Below, piece after piece: positions 50,860 to 62,221 of a stretch of 64,000 nucleotides of DNA (the stretch's first letter is position 1; each line of letters opens with the position of its first letter). Position numbers and translations under genes: made by a program. The notes under the pieces were generated by a model, which worked only from the letters and a program-made list of their open reading frames with translations, did not search any database and had not been told where the DNA came from. The DNA is from Candidula unifasciata (taxonomy: Eukaryota; Mollusca; Gastropoda; Stylommatophora; Geomitridae): positions 294,001 through 358,000 of the forward strand of contig CAJHNH020008068.1 of the NCBI GenBank assembly GCA_905116865.2, read 5' to 3'.

Positions 50860-51080
50860 CATCTAAACCTTGTTTGTCACACAGTAGGACATATTTGACG
50901 GTCAAGCTTCTAAACCTTGTCTGTCTGTCACACAGTAAGACATTTTTGACGGTCAAGCTTCTAAACATTGTCTGTCTGTCACACAGTAAGACATATTTGA
51001 GGTGTCAAGCTTCTAAACCTTGTCTGTCTGTCACACGGTTGGACATATTTGAGGTGTCAAGGGCAAACTTTTAAGCCTTG
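50860..51080. repeat. About 52-bp imperfect tandem repeat
   Basis: Four to five units containing ctaaaccttgtctgtctgtc and acacagtaagacatatttga. Confidence 0.85.
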
Positions 51081-53049
51081 TCTGTCACATAGTAGGATTT
51101 TCGATGGTCGGAACTTTGCTGTTATGCTGTAGCACATTTCAACCTAAGCAACAATTCAGTAGGACTTTCAGGCAACAGATGTTTGAACCAAGGTTCTGTC
51201 GTAAAGGATATTTGACAAGCGGGCTTTATTCACGTCTCAAAGAGTTTTCGTTAGACGCATTGACAGTGGGCTGAGGTTCTTTGGGGACCCTCAACTCCGA
51301 GATCCTCTGCCAGTTTGGTGCAGGCCGATTTAGGCCATTATCTGTAGCACACGATGAGGATGTGTGTCAGTAGTGAGCTACGTAAAACCAGCACAGAGCC
51401 TGCTGGCACCTGGTTTTGGGTTACAGAGTATCTCCCTATAATCATCACCATCATCAAGTGCCTCACCGACTTGTGTGGGCGATTTTTTCTCTCCACAATC
51501 TGCGACTGTGTGTATCAGTTCGTGTGTTGACACCTCTCCATGCCATGGCAACAGACTCAAAAATTTTCTCGTGAATTGAACGACGCAGTCATGAAACGAA
51601 AAAACGATCTTCAGGACGCGAGGGCAAATGGCTTCAACACTTCGTCACGGCCACTCTGTTCCTATTGTCCATGGTCTTGTCTTTTAGATAAGAACTTTTT
51701 GTAGAATCGAATAATGCATAAACCAGCGGGAGGGAAGGCCACAGCCATGTTTAACTATAGTAAGTCATTATTCCTGTACTAGAAGCAAAAGCAGAGGGTT
51801 AACTTTAATAGAGGAAAAGAGAGAAGATGACTATAAAGGATAATATGAAAATCTACTCCTTGAAATCTCCTCGACTCCGAACCTACAAGAGCTCTAAAGA
51901 ATGTCAAACCCCAACATCAAGCTGCCCCAGTAACAAGAAAAAAAAAAGAGAAAAAGTTCGTTTAGCGGTGGGAGAGATCAGAATATCTCACCCTGACAAG
52001 AAATCTTCTGTGTAAAGTCTAGATCAGCCAACCAACAGATAAAACTAGACTACAAGTCTTAAGCTGAACAGAAAAAGCACTGTAACTATGATTACTACAT
52101 TGAACACCTGTTTATTTTACTCAACATTACACAGAATTAACGTATACTTCACGAATAACCCATTAACGACAACAACGTGCTCGAACAGAATCTAAAATGC
52201 TAACCATCAAACTTGACCAATGAAACGTACCACCATCTGCGAAATCAGTCAGACCACGGTCTTTCCCTGTGGTCGCCATACCTGCTGACTGGGCCCATTG
52301 TGCAAAGCAGCAACAGCTAGGTAGGTTAGCGTAGGGTCCGTCCGGGGATCAAATAAGTTGCTGAAAAACTAAACAGTCTTTTATACCCAGTGGCCAGACC
52401 TCTTCAGATTTTTCCACAACAATAAGACTAACTGTTTATGTCTTCTCGTTGTCATTTTTAAACCAGATTAAATAAAATCGTTGATAGTCTTAAACAGTAG
52501 TTTCTAACCTGTTACATTCCCTCTCCCCCTTTTTTCCCCTCACAGGGTCTGTTCTGTGGTCCCATTTTTTTGGTTGGGGGTGGGGGGTTGTATACACTGA
52601 CCACTCCTTACAGATGTGCCGTTAAAGGTAAATAATTACGGGTTTGCTGAAATCTTATGTACTATTTCGAAAATAAAAGACGCAAATATCGCCGCCTAGC
52701 TGTAAACCTCAATACAATATGCCAACCACCCATTTAAGGGCGAACGCCGGAGAAGAAGAGACATCGACAGGTAAGAGGTGTCCTTAAAAGCTTCTCTTCT
52801 CCACTGGTTTTTAGCTACATGATCTACAAAGGCTATTGGAATCAAACCACACACACGAAAGGTGGAAGATAGAGGAAAGCCACTGTTGATCCATAGTCAA
52901 CTCTTTCAGTAGCAGACATGTGTGACCGTGATATTTTCTATCCGATGTTTTTTTTTTTTTTAGTAGCAGTTTTGAAGTCTAATGGAGTTGAAGTAATACG
53001 AAATTATAATGAAAAAGAAGGCCTTAATGATAATGATGTTTAACCACAC
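51081..53049. other. No gene seen
   Basis: About 2 kb with short ORFs only (a 62-codon basic one at 51827-52015 ends in a K-run). No splice-supported exon or repeat copy identified. Confidence 0.35.
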
Positions 53050-53235
53050 AAGGTCATCACATCATGCGATAAACACCCAGTGACACAAAGTGCCACCATT
53101 CGGACGAGTCACACAGCTACAGGTCGCAGAAACCCTGCTCAACCCATAGGCTGGGTTATATTAGGGCCACCGAAAACAACCAGGGTGAGGTTTTAAAACA
53201 ACAACAAAATTGCGTCTGACATTGGGATGCAGTGT
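53050..53235 (+). repeat. Dispersed repeat, partner of 49.3 kb
   Basis: catgcgataaacacccagtg, ggtcgcagaaaccctgctca, attagggccaccgaaaacaa; resembles 49320-49500 at reduced identity. Confidence 0.5.
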
Positions 53236-53407
53236 AATTACTAGAAGGTGTTAAAGTAAAAACATGGATAGAATAAGAGAGTTTTAAAAAAAAAAAAAAC
53301 AGATTTGAATACAAGTTGGGAAAACAAATTAAAAAAAAAAACTTACACGGGATGCCATGTTAAATCATGGCTTCAGTCAGGTCATCAAATGATAACCCTG
53401 CACCCAT

Positions 53408-53985
53408 TACGGCTTAAGCCAGGTCGCAAAACGAGCAAATTAAATAATCTGCACTCGGCTTAAGCCAGGTCGCCAAACTAGCAACTTGGAACGGTGGTCT
53501 GTTCGGCTTAAGCCAGGTCGCAAAACGAGCAAATTAAATAATCTGCACTCGGCTTAAGCCAGGTCGCTAAACTAGCAACTTGGAACGGTGGTCTGTTCGG
53601 CTTAAGCCAGGTCGCCAAACTAGCAACTTGGAACGATGGTCTGTTCGGCTTAAGCCAGGTCGCAAAACTAGCAACTTGGAACGGTGGTCTGTTCGGCTTA
53701 AGCCAGGTCGCAAAACGAGCAAATTAAATAATCTGCACTCGGCTTAAGCCAGGTCGCTAAACTAGCAACTTGGAACGGTGGTCTGTTCGGCTTAAGCCAG
53801 GTCGCTAAACTAGCAACTTGGAACGGTGGTCTGTTCGGCTTAAGCCAGGTCGCTAAACTAGCAAATTAAATAATCGGCACTCGGCTTAAGCCAGGTCGCT
53901 AAACTAGCAACTTGGAACGGTGGTCTGTTCGGCTTAAGCCAGGTCGCTAAACTAGCAACTTGAAACGGTGGTATATAATCGGCTT
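53408..53985. repeat. 46/48-bp mixed minisatellite
   Basis: Twelve copies of a common head (cggcttaagccaggtcgc) with two alternative tails: aaattaaataatctgcact (46-bp unit) and aacttggaacggtggtctgt (48-bp unit). The two unit types are interspersed. The array ends in a degenerate cggcttatcatc. Confidence 0.92.
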
Positions 53986-54384
53986 ATCATCAATTTTATG
54001 CCACCAACTGCAAGACCACAGCCTCCTGTAGAATTAAAAGCTGCAGGAGGTCGTGGCAAGATTTACCTGAGGGGATCTCCCGTCACCTCATGTTGCGTAA
54101 CAGTTATCTTTACCGTTATAATTCGTGCAGATCAGCTATTGGTGGACTTGGAGAATGGCCGCCGTTCTGTTTGCGAAGCACCTTTGATTTAGCCGGCGCT
54201 GCTAATGCTGGGGTTTTCCCCCAAATATCTGGGTTTTTAAGTTGCCGTCTGGGCTTCTTAGTTTTTATTTTTAAAATTATGGTAACCCTTGGGTTTTGAG
54301 TTTTATTGATGAAAAAATGTACATGAAATAAATATTTCAACGAGAATAGAGTGTGAGTATGTCTCTCAAATAGTTTCAATCAAT

Positions 54385-55800
54385 CAATTCTCATCGTGCC
54401 CAGAGGCACCAAAGGCAGAGACAAACTGTTGCCACTCAATTCGATCCTAAGCCATCCTATCTCCAGTTTTGTCCGTAGCCTCCAAGTGCCTCTGGGTCTG
54501 CCTCTTCCTCACTGTCCCCACAGTGTCCATTGCATTGCCTGTCTCAGTGGTCTCTCTTTCTTCATTCTGAGGACATGTTCAATCCACCTCCATTTTCGTT
54601 TTTTTTTATTTCTAAATTTATAACTTCTAAGTCTGTCATTTGTTGTAATCTAGAACTGCAGATTTTATCTTCCTATGCGAACATCAACAATCTTCTGAGA
54701 AGTCTCCCCTCAAAACCTTTGAACATCTTTATGTCTGTTTTTCAAGTTTCTGCTCCATAAAGGAGAACTGTCCTAAGGATGTTTCGTATATCCTGAGTTT
54801 AGATTTAGTGCTGTAGAATGTTTGATCTCCAGACAACATGAAGTCTGTTGTAAGCAACGGTTGCCTTTACAATTCTCTGTTTGATTTCAACCACTACATT
54901 TCCATCCGAGGAGATATTGCATCCCAGGTAAGTGAAGTCAGTTACTGTTTCCAAACCTACATCATCTATTACTATAGGTCTTTCACTTTTGAGGTTTATC
55001 TCCTGCAATTTTGTTTTACTGATATTGACTCTTTACCCTGTCTGTTTTGTTATTTATGATCGCATCTGTCTTTTGTTACAGACGTTATTTACTTTGGCTG
55101 ATGACAGATATCATCTGCAAAGTCCAAATGTTCCAGGTGTTCGAGAAGGTTCCAAAGGCCCGTCCGTGTGCCTATGGTTGCTTTCTTCGAAACATAATAT
55201 ATCACTTTGAGAAACAAGAAAGTTGACAGAATGCGCCCTTGTCGAACTCATGATGTTCTGTTTCCACGAGTCCTTCTTTAACTTTGCATTAGTATCTTCA
55301 TAGAGTCCTTTAAATATGTTTATAACTTTATCTGGTAACCCACACGCAGCAAGGATCCTCCACATCATTGTTCTATCTAGACTGGCAAAGGACTTTTCAA
55401 AGTCTATAAAGTTTATATATAATGTGGTATTCCATTCTAAAGCTTGTTCCACAATATTTCTGAGCGTGAAAAATATGATCACAGCAGTTTCTTCTTTTTC
55501 TTAATCCTGCCTGATCTTCCAACAAGACCGTCTATTGACGTCTACATTATGTTTTATATCACCTTACAGAGTGCCTTTCCGGGTACAGACAATAATATTA
55601 TGCCTCTCCAGTTGTTGCAGTGTGAGAGATCACCTTTCTTCGGTAGTTGGATGATTACACCATTTGTTTCAGTTACCTGGGACCGTTTCATTTATCCATA
55701 GTTGGTTGAATATTCCATGTAATGCTTCTGTTGTAAATTGTGGGTCTGCATTTAACATGTCAGCACTAATTCAGTCTTCATCTGGTGGCTTCCCACTTTT
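54385..55800 (-). mobile_element. LINE without RNase H, degenerate RT to 3' end
   Basis: Minus-strand order: fingers (GKPPDED, LHGIFNQLWINETVPGN) near 55790-55680, palm (TLYINFIDFEKSFASLDRTM, LPDKVINIFKGLYEDTNA) at 55440-55290, then VTDFTYLGCNISSDGNV at 54940-54890 and a C-terminal WRWIEHVLRMKKER near 54590. The 3' end lies close to 54385 with attgattgattg. Several stops and frameshifts; the catalytic xxDD box region is disrupted. Lies next to, and in the same orientation as, an RNase H LINE copy. Confidence 0.85.
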
Positions 55801-57060
55801 CATAACTGGCCAGTCTGCCTGCCTGCTTATTTCCCAACACACCGACATTACCTGAAAAAAAAAATCAAAAGTACGCTAATTACCCGGGACCTGTGAAGTG
55901 ATGCTTGACACTCTGCAAGGAGCATGCCTGTCTCCGTCTTTCTCAGCATTCGTTGTGTCAGCTACAATGACGGCATGTGTGTACATCTGATTCTCAAGCC
56001 AGCGGAAGGCAGCAGTGACTACCTCCCTTTCCATTCTCAAATTGGACGTGATATTATATGACAGGCTTTGTCGCACTCAACGACGTGCTATCAATCCCCA
56101 TGCACTTCGTCTCCCTCGCAACACAGAGCCATCTGTATAGATAATCATATCACCTGGTGGGGGGGGGGGGGGGGGGAGAATCGTCGTGACTCATTTGTTG
56201 AACTTCTGATTCTGCAGCACCAGCTGGCCAATCCCTGCACTCACGACCTAAAGTGATTAGAACCCTATACAAATCTGATTCTTGTTCGGACACATTGACC
56301 CACTTCTCTCCTCGCACAAATGTATCAAGCCTGCACACATGTCAACTTGTGCTTTCAGCCTGCGCCATCCAGGACCTTCACCCGTTCAGTCTATGACTTT
56401 GCTTGCAGAACTTTGAGCCTAACTGCTTTAGTATGCAGTGCAAGTATATATCGCAAACAAACTCCCGGGTATTTCTTGTACATCCCAGAATTACCTGCCT
56501 AGCTTTATTTTGTAGGCGTTCAAGTTTCATCAGCTTACTCTTTGATATGGTAAGCATTCAATGCCCATAATCGATCACCGACAGGATCACATGCTGGTAC
56601 ATCGTGCACGGCATTCTTCGTTCCATGTCCATTGCTGGCATAATCTTGAGAGCATTGAGTCCTTTTAGGCCATATCCCCGCAACTGCCTCCACGTGATAC
56701 CTAAAGTACAGACTTCTATCGAAATACTTTCAATTTTAATGTTTCTGTTATTATTATGAGTTTGGAACATTAGCTCTTACAATCTGTTGTCCAGAAAACA
56801 CCGCAAAACCCCCCACCTTTTCTGAGATAATGACAGCGCCCATTTTTGCATACTAGTAAGTCACTTTGTCTACAGTTGCCTGCAGCTCTTGGGCTTTACG
56901 TTGCCTATCACCCTCCTGCCTATATAACAGAACATCATGACTAAATTTCAGTATCCTTCCAACACTTGGTGTTTTAAGTTCTGCGATCCTGCAATCAAGC
57001 AAGGTCATAATGTCGATAACAGTTTCTAGTACATGTTTCTTAATACGACAAAATATCATG
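55801..57060 (-). mobile_element. RNase H LINE, degenerate RT plus RNase H
   Basis: Minus strand. At 57000-56870 a decayed RT box, GRILKFSHDVLLYRQ (FSHD in place of FADD), then QRKAQELQATVDKV. At 56290-55800 the RNase H half: [15 protein letters not shown] sequence, QSLSYNITSNLRMEREVVTA, AFRWLENQMYTHAVIVADTT. A G-run of about 18 bases at 56159 interrupts it. Confidence 0.75.
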
Positions 57061-57069
57061 TTTGGAGTA

Positions 57070-57131
57070 CACACACACACACACATACACACACACACAC
57101 GTGTGTGTGTGTGCGTGTGTGTGTGTGTGTG
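57070..57131. repeat. AC/GT microsatellite palindrome
   Basis: An (AC)n run turns directly into a (GT)n run at acacacgtgtgt, giving a self-complementary 60-bp block. Confidence 0.95.
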
Positions 57132-58514
57132 ACTAGCCTCGGCTGAAGGATTGCAGGAACCTGCTGCAGAATTATTGAAGGATTTGCCAAGTGGCGCTCT
57201 TGGTCAAAGATATTTTAAGTGAGCGGGAAAGTAAAAAGTGACAGCGACGATGGAAATTGTCGAAGAAGAAACGCAGTTATAATAACATTTTAATAAAAGT
57301 GGGTAAATATTTAGTTTGATAAGTATAAAATACTATTTAATAATCCTGGTTCCCCTTATATATTGGGTTTTTATCAGACTCGTCTTGGGTTTTGATATAA
57401 ATGTCATTGGCAGCCCTGTTTCATGTCTCCAGACGGGTTCTAAAATATTCCTCCCATCATTTCTTTTTGGCTGCAAGCACCTCCCACGGATCAGTGGCGA
57501 CCTGCAGTTAGTTGTTAAAAACGTCGATATACATTGTCTCGTTATTTGAATTGTTTTAATTGCGTCGACTGTGTAACCAGACCGGTCTTACTTACTGTGT
57601 TACAATTCTGATTTTATTAACACAGGTATGTGGTACGCTATTGATTGTTATTTAATGCCATACATTGTGCATAAGTTCTCTGAAGTTTGACTTTCTTTGC
57701 AAATAAGCATATTTAATTCTTCTTCGTTCCCATTTGCATTGTTGCAAATAGCATATAACCCTTGTAATTGAAACCAATGGAATTATTATACAGTTAACCA
57801 AGCAAAGGTTGACAAGATAATTACACTTTGTATTACAGTCAGTTAATTGTGTAGTGAAAACCCCCAATAATAAAGAAAGTGCAATGATGTCCTATTAACA
57901 AGTTTTATTGTTGTTAACATTGTGTTACCTAAGTACTTAAACAGTGACCTACCTGATAGATAACCGTAAATATATGGCATGTGACCCTAATAGTCAATTA
58001 TTTATTAGTAAACGGCGTCTAGTCTTATTATGATATTACGTCAGTTATCATGTAAGCTACCTCATGTTTAGAAAGTTGAGTTTATAACCAACGTTTTATA
58101 AAGTCATATTGTAGGGCATTTATTTTGCAAGGAGCATTTTATATACTTATATAGGAATTTTAAAAGTTATTTTTAGTATTATAGTAATTGTATAGGATAA
58201 ATTTAACCACATACATCCAGTTGTGACAAGAGGGCTCGTGGGATGTGTAGAGGCAAGGAGCTTAAGCCATAACCCAGCCATTGGTGGTGTCAGTGAGCTA
58301 ATACAAGATTTAGCTGAGGTCACTGAATAGCAAATACAGACTTATTTGTGTAGAATTTAATTATACAGACTAGGCAGCACTACTTCAAGAAACAGATAGT
58401 GAAAACAGTGTAATAAAGTATTTTGTCACTGCACTGTACAGTTGTAGAATATAATTGTAGAGTACTTACATAGTTTGTACAAATATATTCCCCTTCATAA
58501 AATTTTTGTGCTAA
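57132..58514. other. AT-rich DNA, no gene seen
   Basis: No coding or repeat signal recognised. It is upstream of the unrecognised gene at 61.47 kb and could hold a non-coding first exon, but nothing in the sequence decides this. Confidence 0.35.
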
Positions 58515-59010
58515 CGGCCTTATCCAAGGAAGAGAAAATGCAACCTGAAAACTTTATTTTATGGCAGGCAAGACTAGGCCCTTAGCCTTGGCTGGCAGCT
58601 GGTCAGTCTAGAAGGGAAGCTCCAACAAGCGGACAGATAGAGCGCTGCTCTTCTGATCCGGCAGCTTCTACAGCCTGCTTTGTTCCAAATGTACTGATGT
58701 TACCTTTCCTTTGGAGTAAACAAGACGGGTCGAGTGAGGGTTCATGATATGTTAGCAACAAATGGTGTCTACAATACTACCTGGGCATTGTGCTATGGAA
58801 AGGGTGAATGGAGGATGGCAGAGTCCCTATGGAAATCCTCTATGGCGAAGTAAAGACGGGTAGAAGATTTCGAGATCGACCTCTACAATTATATAAAGAG
58901 GTGTGCAAGTGGGGCATGAATGATACAGGTATTGAGGTATACTCATGTGAACAAAACATCATGGAACTGAGCAGGCAGGGGGCCTATTTACTGGGATGTG
59001 TGAAAGTAAT
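58515..59010 (+). mobile_element. Dispersed repeat joined to a LINE C-terminal fragment
   Basis: 58515-58810 is about 80% alike by eye to 24430-24775 (shared blocks gcagcttctacagcctgc, ttacctttcctttggagtaa, acaatactrcc). It runs into RVPMEILYGEVKTGRRFRDR and PLQLYKEVCKWGMN, a LINE C-terminal region of the group that also ends in the CxxC-SRIGL finger seen at 9.8-10.0 kb. The two parts may belong to one element. Confidence 0.6.
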
Positions 59011-59214
59011 GGTTCGGCCGATTCATTCACAGTGTAGAATTAGAGGCTGAAGTGAATAAGATCGGGAGGACATGGGGACAGATGGGAAAGGATGGACTGA
59101 TAACATGTTATGGGTTGGTTGAGGGTCTCAACCGCATTGGGAGATCAAGGACAGAAGAAGAAGAAGAAAGTCAGAATGCAAAATTATTATTCAGAGTAGG
59201 GGGAGTGGTAGGAG

Positions 59215-59480
59215 GGGATGGACACATTGCCTCCTCCTAAAAGGCATGTCATAAAAGTCGACTAATTAGGGGAGCTTTCTTTGAAGTCAAGAGCATCTGC
59301 TTGAGAGGCAAGGACCCAGATATCTGCATTTAAAAAAATCCAGATCTGTCAAACAGATCTGCATGCAAAACTTCAAGTTCTGGCACAAGACTCAAGTCCA
59401 GACGTAGGCAGACAACCAGAACTTTCTGCCGGAATTTACAGCCAGTGAACATGAAGAAGAAGAAGAAGAAGAAGAAGTTC
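59215..59480 (+). mobile_element. GAA-tail SINE-like copy with long GAA run
   Basis: ggcatgtcataaaagtcgac, gagaggcaaggacccagata, aacttcaagttctggcacaa, agccagtgaacatgaagaag and six further GAA triplets. The run meets a TTC run from the LINE end behind it (59476-59495), forming a GAA/TTC hairpin. Confidence 0.78.
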
Positions 59481-59484
59481 TTCT

Positions 59485-60240
59485 TCTTCTTCTTTTGTTG
59501 TCTCACTGTTACCGGGATGTAACCCAGTTTCGTGGTTTTCTGTATTTGTTGGGTGGCTTCAGTGATGGATTTTTTCAACTTTTTGCAGATTTCATCTACA
59601 CCATTTATCCATCTCTTTCTTGGTCTTCCTCTCACCTTCCTTCTAAATGTTCTACTGTAAAAAATCCAGATGTAGTCTGGTCTGGCTGCATTCTCACTAG
59701 ATGGCCAAATCATTTCATTCTTTTGTCTGTCAGTGTAATCTAGACATGGTCTTGTTCTAACTTTCTCTCTAATGCTGGTATTCGTAACCCTGTCTCATAT
59801 AGTGTTGTTAGTGACCTTGCGGAGACAGCACATTTCACGTATAGTTATTTTCTGTTCTAATGCCCTACTCATTGTCCATGTTTGGCACTGATAAAATAAA
59901 GTAGGGATAAAGATTCTATTAATCATTTGCTGTTTTGCTGGAAGGGAGACATTTGGGTGTCAAAGCAGTGGGGCCTAACTGGCAGGTGACAGCATTAGCC
60001 TTCTGAACTCTGGCTTCTATCTCTCTTTTGAGTCTGCCAACCTCTGTAAAAATGCTTCCTAAATATTTGAATTCTGGTACTTGTTTGATTGTAGTACCGT
60101 TAACATAAACATTCTTGTTATTATGTTTCCTGCCTATCCTCATTACCTCAGTTTTCGTGGTGTTTATTCTCACATCATTCAATTCATTTTCGTCCCTATG
60201 ATTATTGTTTGTTATCTTCAGGTTAATTGCTGTTGACCAT
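59485..60240 (-). mobile_element. LINE post-RT region and 3' end
   Basis: Minus-strand open frame: NELNDVRINTTKTEVMRIGR, NGTTIKQVPEFKYLGSIF, GRLKREIEARVQKANAVTCQ, then in another frame SENAARPDYIWIFYSRTF and KVRGRPRKRWINGVDEICKK to the 3' end near a GAA/TTC-repeat at 59455-59495. The KTEVM and YLGS motifs follow the RT domain in many LINEs. Upstream the frame runs without a break into the 42-bp minisatellite. Confidence 0.85.
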
Positions 60241-61310
60241 TGTGTTGATTGTTTTAGTCTGTTTAAAGTGACTAATTTGAACTGTGTTGATTGGTTTAGC
60301 CTGTTTAAAGTGACTAATTTGAATTGTGTTGTTGTTTGTTTTAGCCTGTTTAAAGAAACTAATTTGAATTGTGTTGGTTGTTTTAGCCTGTTTAAAGTAA
60401 CTAATTTGAATTGTGTTGGTTGTTTTAGCCTGTTTAAAGTAACTAATTTGAATTGTGTTGGTTGTTTTAGCCTGTTTAAAGTGACTAATTTGAATTGTGT
60501 TGGTTGTTTTAGCCTGTTTAAAGGGACTAATTTGAATTGTGTTGGTTGTTTTAGCCTGTTTAAAGGGACTAATTTGAATTGTGTTGGTTGTTTTAGCCAG
60601 TTTAAAGTGACTAATTTGAATTGTGTTGGTTGTTTTAGCCTGTTTAAAGGGACTAATTTGAATTGTGTTGGTTGTTTTAGCCAGTTTAAAGTGACTAATT
60701 TGAATTGTGTTGGTTGTTTTAGCCTGTTTAAAGTAACTAATTTGAATTGTGTTGGTTGTTTTAGCCTGTTTAAAGTGACTAATTTGAATTGTGTTGGTTG
60801 TTTTAGCCTGTTTAAAGTGACCAATTTGAATTGTGTTGGTTGCTTTAGCCTGTTTAAAGGGACTATTTTGAATTGTGTTGGTTGTTTTAGCCTGTTTAAA
60901 GTGACTAATTTGAATTGTGTTGGTTGTTTTAGCCTGTTTAAAGTGACTAATTTGAATTGTGTTGGTTGTTTTAGCCTGTTTAAAGTAACTAATTTGAGTT
61001 GTGTTGGTTGTTTTAGCCTGCTTAAAGTGACTAATTTGAAATGTTTTGGTTGTTTTAGCCTATTTAAAGGGACTAATTTGAATTGTGTTGGTTGTTTTAG
61101 CCTGTTTAAAGTGACCAATTTGAATTGTGTTGGTTGCTTTAGCCTGTTTAAAGGGACTATTTTGAATTGTGTTGGTTGTTTTAGCCTGTTTAAAGTGACT
61201 AATTTGAATTGTGTTGGTTGTTTTAGCCTGTTTAAAGTGACTAATTTGAATTGTGTTGGTTGTTTTAGCTTGCTTAAAGTGACTAATTTGAATTGTGTTC
61301 GTTGTTTTAA
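60240..61310. repeat. 42-bp minisatellite, about 26 units, in frame with a LINE
   Basis: Unit contains ttttagcctgtttaaagtga and ctaatttgaattgtgttggt. The 42-bp period keeps both strands open: plus FSLFKVTNLNCVGC, minus LKQPTQFKLVTLNR. On the minus strand the frame enters the LINE region at 60.24 kb without a stop (LKQSTQWSTAINLKI then NELNDVRIN), making a 399-codon open stretch. Confidence 0.95.
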
Positions 61311-61466
61311 GCCTGTTGAAAATGACTAATTTGAATTGTGTTACTGTGCAACAAACTGCTATCTTTACATTATTGCAGTTTTACATTAAGCTGTATTTAT
61401 CCGGAATACAACTTAATATTTTTAAATGTCACTCATTTTTATTGAATGTCTTATACAGTTGCAGAA

Positions 61467-62221
61467 ATGGACATTGATGACATTGACTACGGAGCGGCTG
61501 GCGGTGAAGATGCCCCAGGAGGGGATTCGCAGATGTCTACACAGTTGCTTGATTCATACTTTATTGATTGGCATGAGTTAGAGGCAAGTTTTTTTAAAAT
61601 ATTTCTTTCTACCTGCGGTTTAATAGAAAATGTGGAATTCATAAGAAGTAATGAATGATATAAACACATATGACGTAAAGTCAAGAAGGGTGAAAAAAAA
61701 ATGATTTTAAATCTCTAAATAGCTGCTAGTATTAATTGGAAGAGAAAGAAGATAGCCATCTATTGGGATATTCTGAGATAAAATGGACACCCCCCCCCCC
61801 CCCCCCCCCACCCTCCCTCCACAAATATTTATTTTTATCAGTAACCCGTAATGTTAGGTGTTTTTTAAACTTATTATTACCACAGTTAAGTTATTTACAG
61901 TATTTTCTGACCTTACAGAAACTGGGTGTTTGTGTGCGGGTGAATGAACCACCTCTGGACACTGGCTTTTCCCAAGAACATGGACACTTAACCCGAGGTA
62001 GATTTTCAAACATTTTGTGTGGTTCTGATTACTGTGTATGTATGATTACAAATATTAGATTTCTAAAGTGGCAACAGACATGATAGATTGTTACATTTAC
62101 ATGAAACAGTTTCGTTAGAGAATTTTGAATGGAAGTTTAGCAAATTGTAAACAGATGTTTTATTTATTTCTGAATAGGAATACCGCCAGTGACATGCCAC
62201 ATAGGGTTCAGCCCCTGTCAT
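61467..62221 (+). CDS. Unrecognised gene, first three coding exons (partial)
   Basis: Three small exons chain in one frame. Exon a, 61467-61583 (39 codons), is acidic and starts MDIDDIDYGAAGGEDAP, ending DWHELE. Exon b, 61919-61997, reads KLGVCVRVNEPPLDTGF, then SQEHGHLTR. Exon c, 62178-62221, reads GIPPVTCHIGFSPCH. The first intron has a GC donor (gaggcaagt) and cttacag acceptor, phase 0; the second is GT-AG, phase 1 (gag-gtagat, tgaatag). The third donor would be gttagt. A strong acceptor (ttatacagttgcag) sits 2 nt before the ATG, so a 5' UTR exon upstream is likely. I do not recognise the protein family. Support is codon-like sequence and compatible splice phases; no later exon was found before 64000, so the gene should continue beyond the window or after a long intron. 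Confidence 0.45.

Noticed and set aside
51827..52015. 62-codon basic ORF
   Set aside because: Low complexity (Lys run), no homologous motif, no splice context.
60205..61329. 374-codon cysteine-rich ORF (FSLFKVTNLNCVGC repeats)
   Set aside because: Plus-strand translation of the 42-bp minisatellite; starts and ends with the array.
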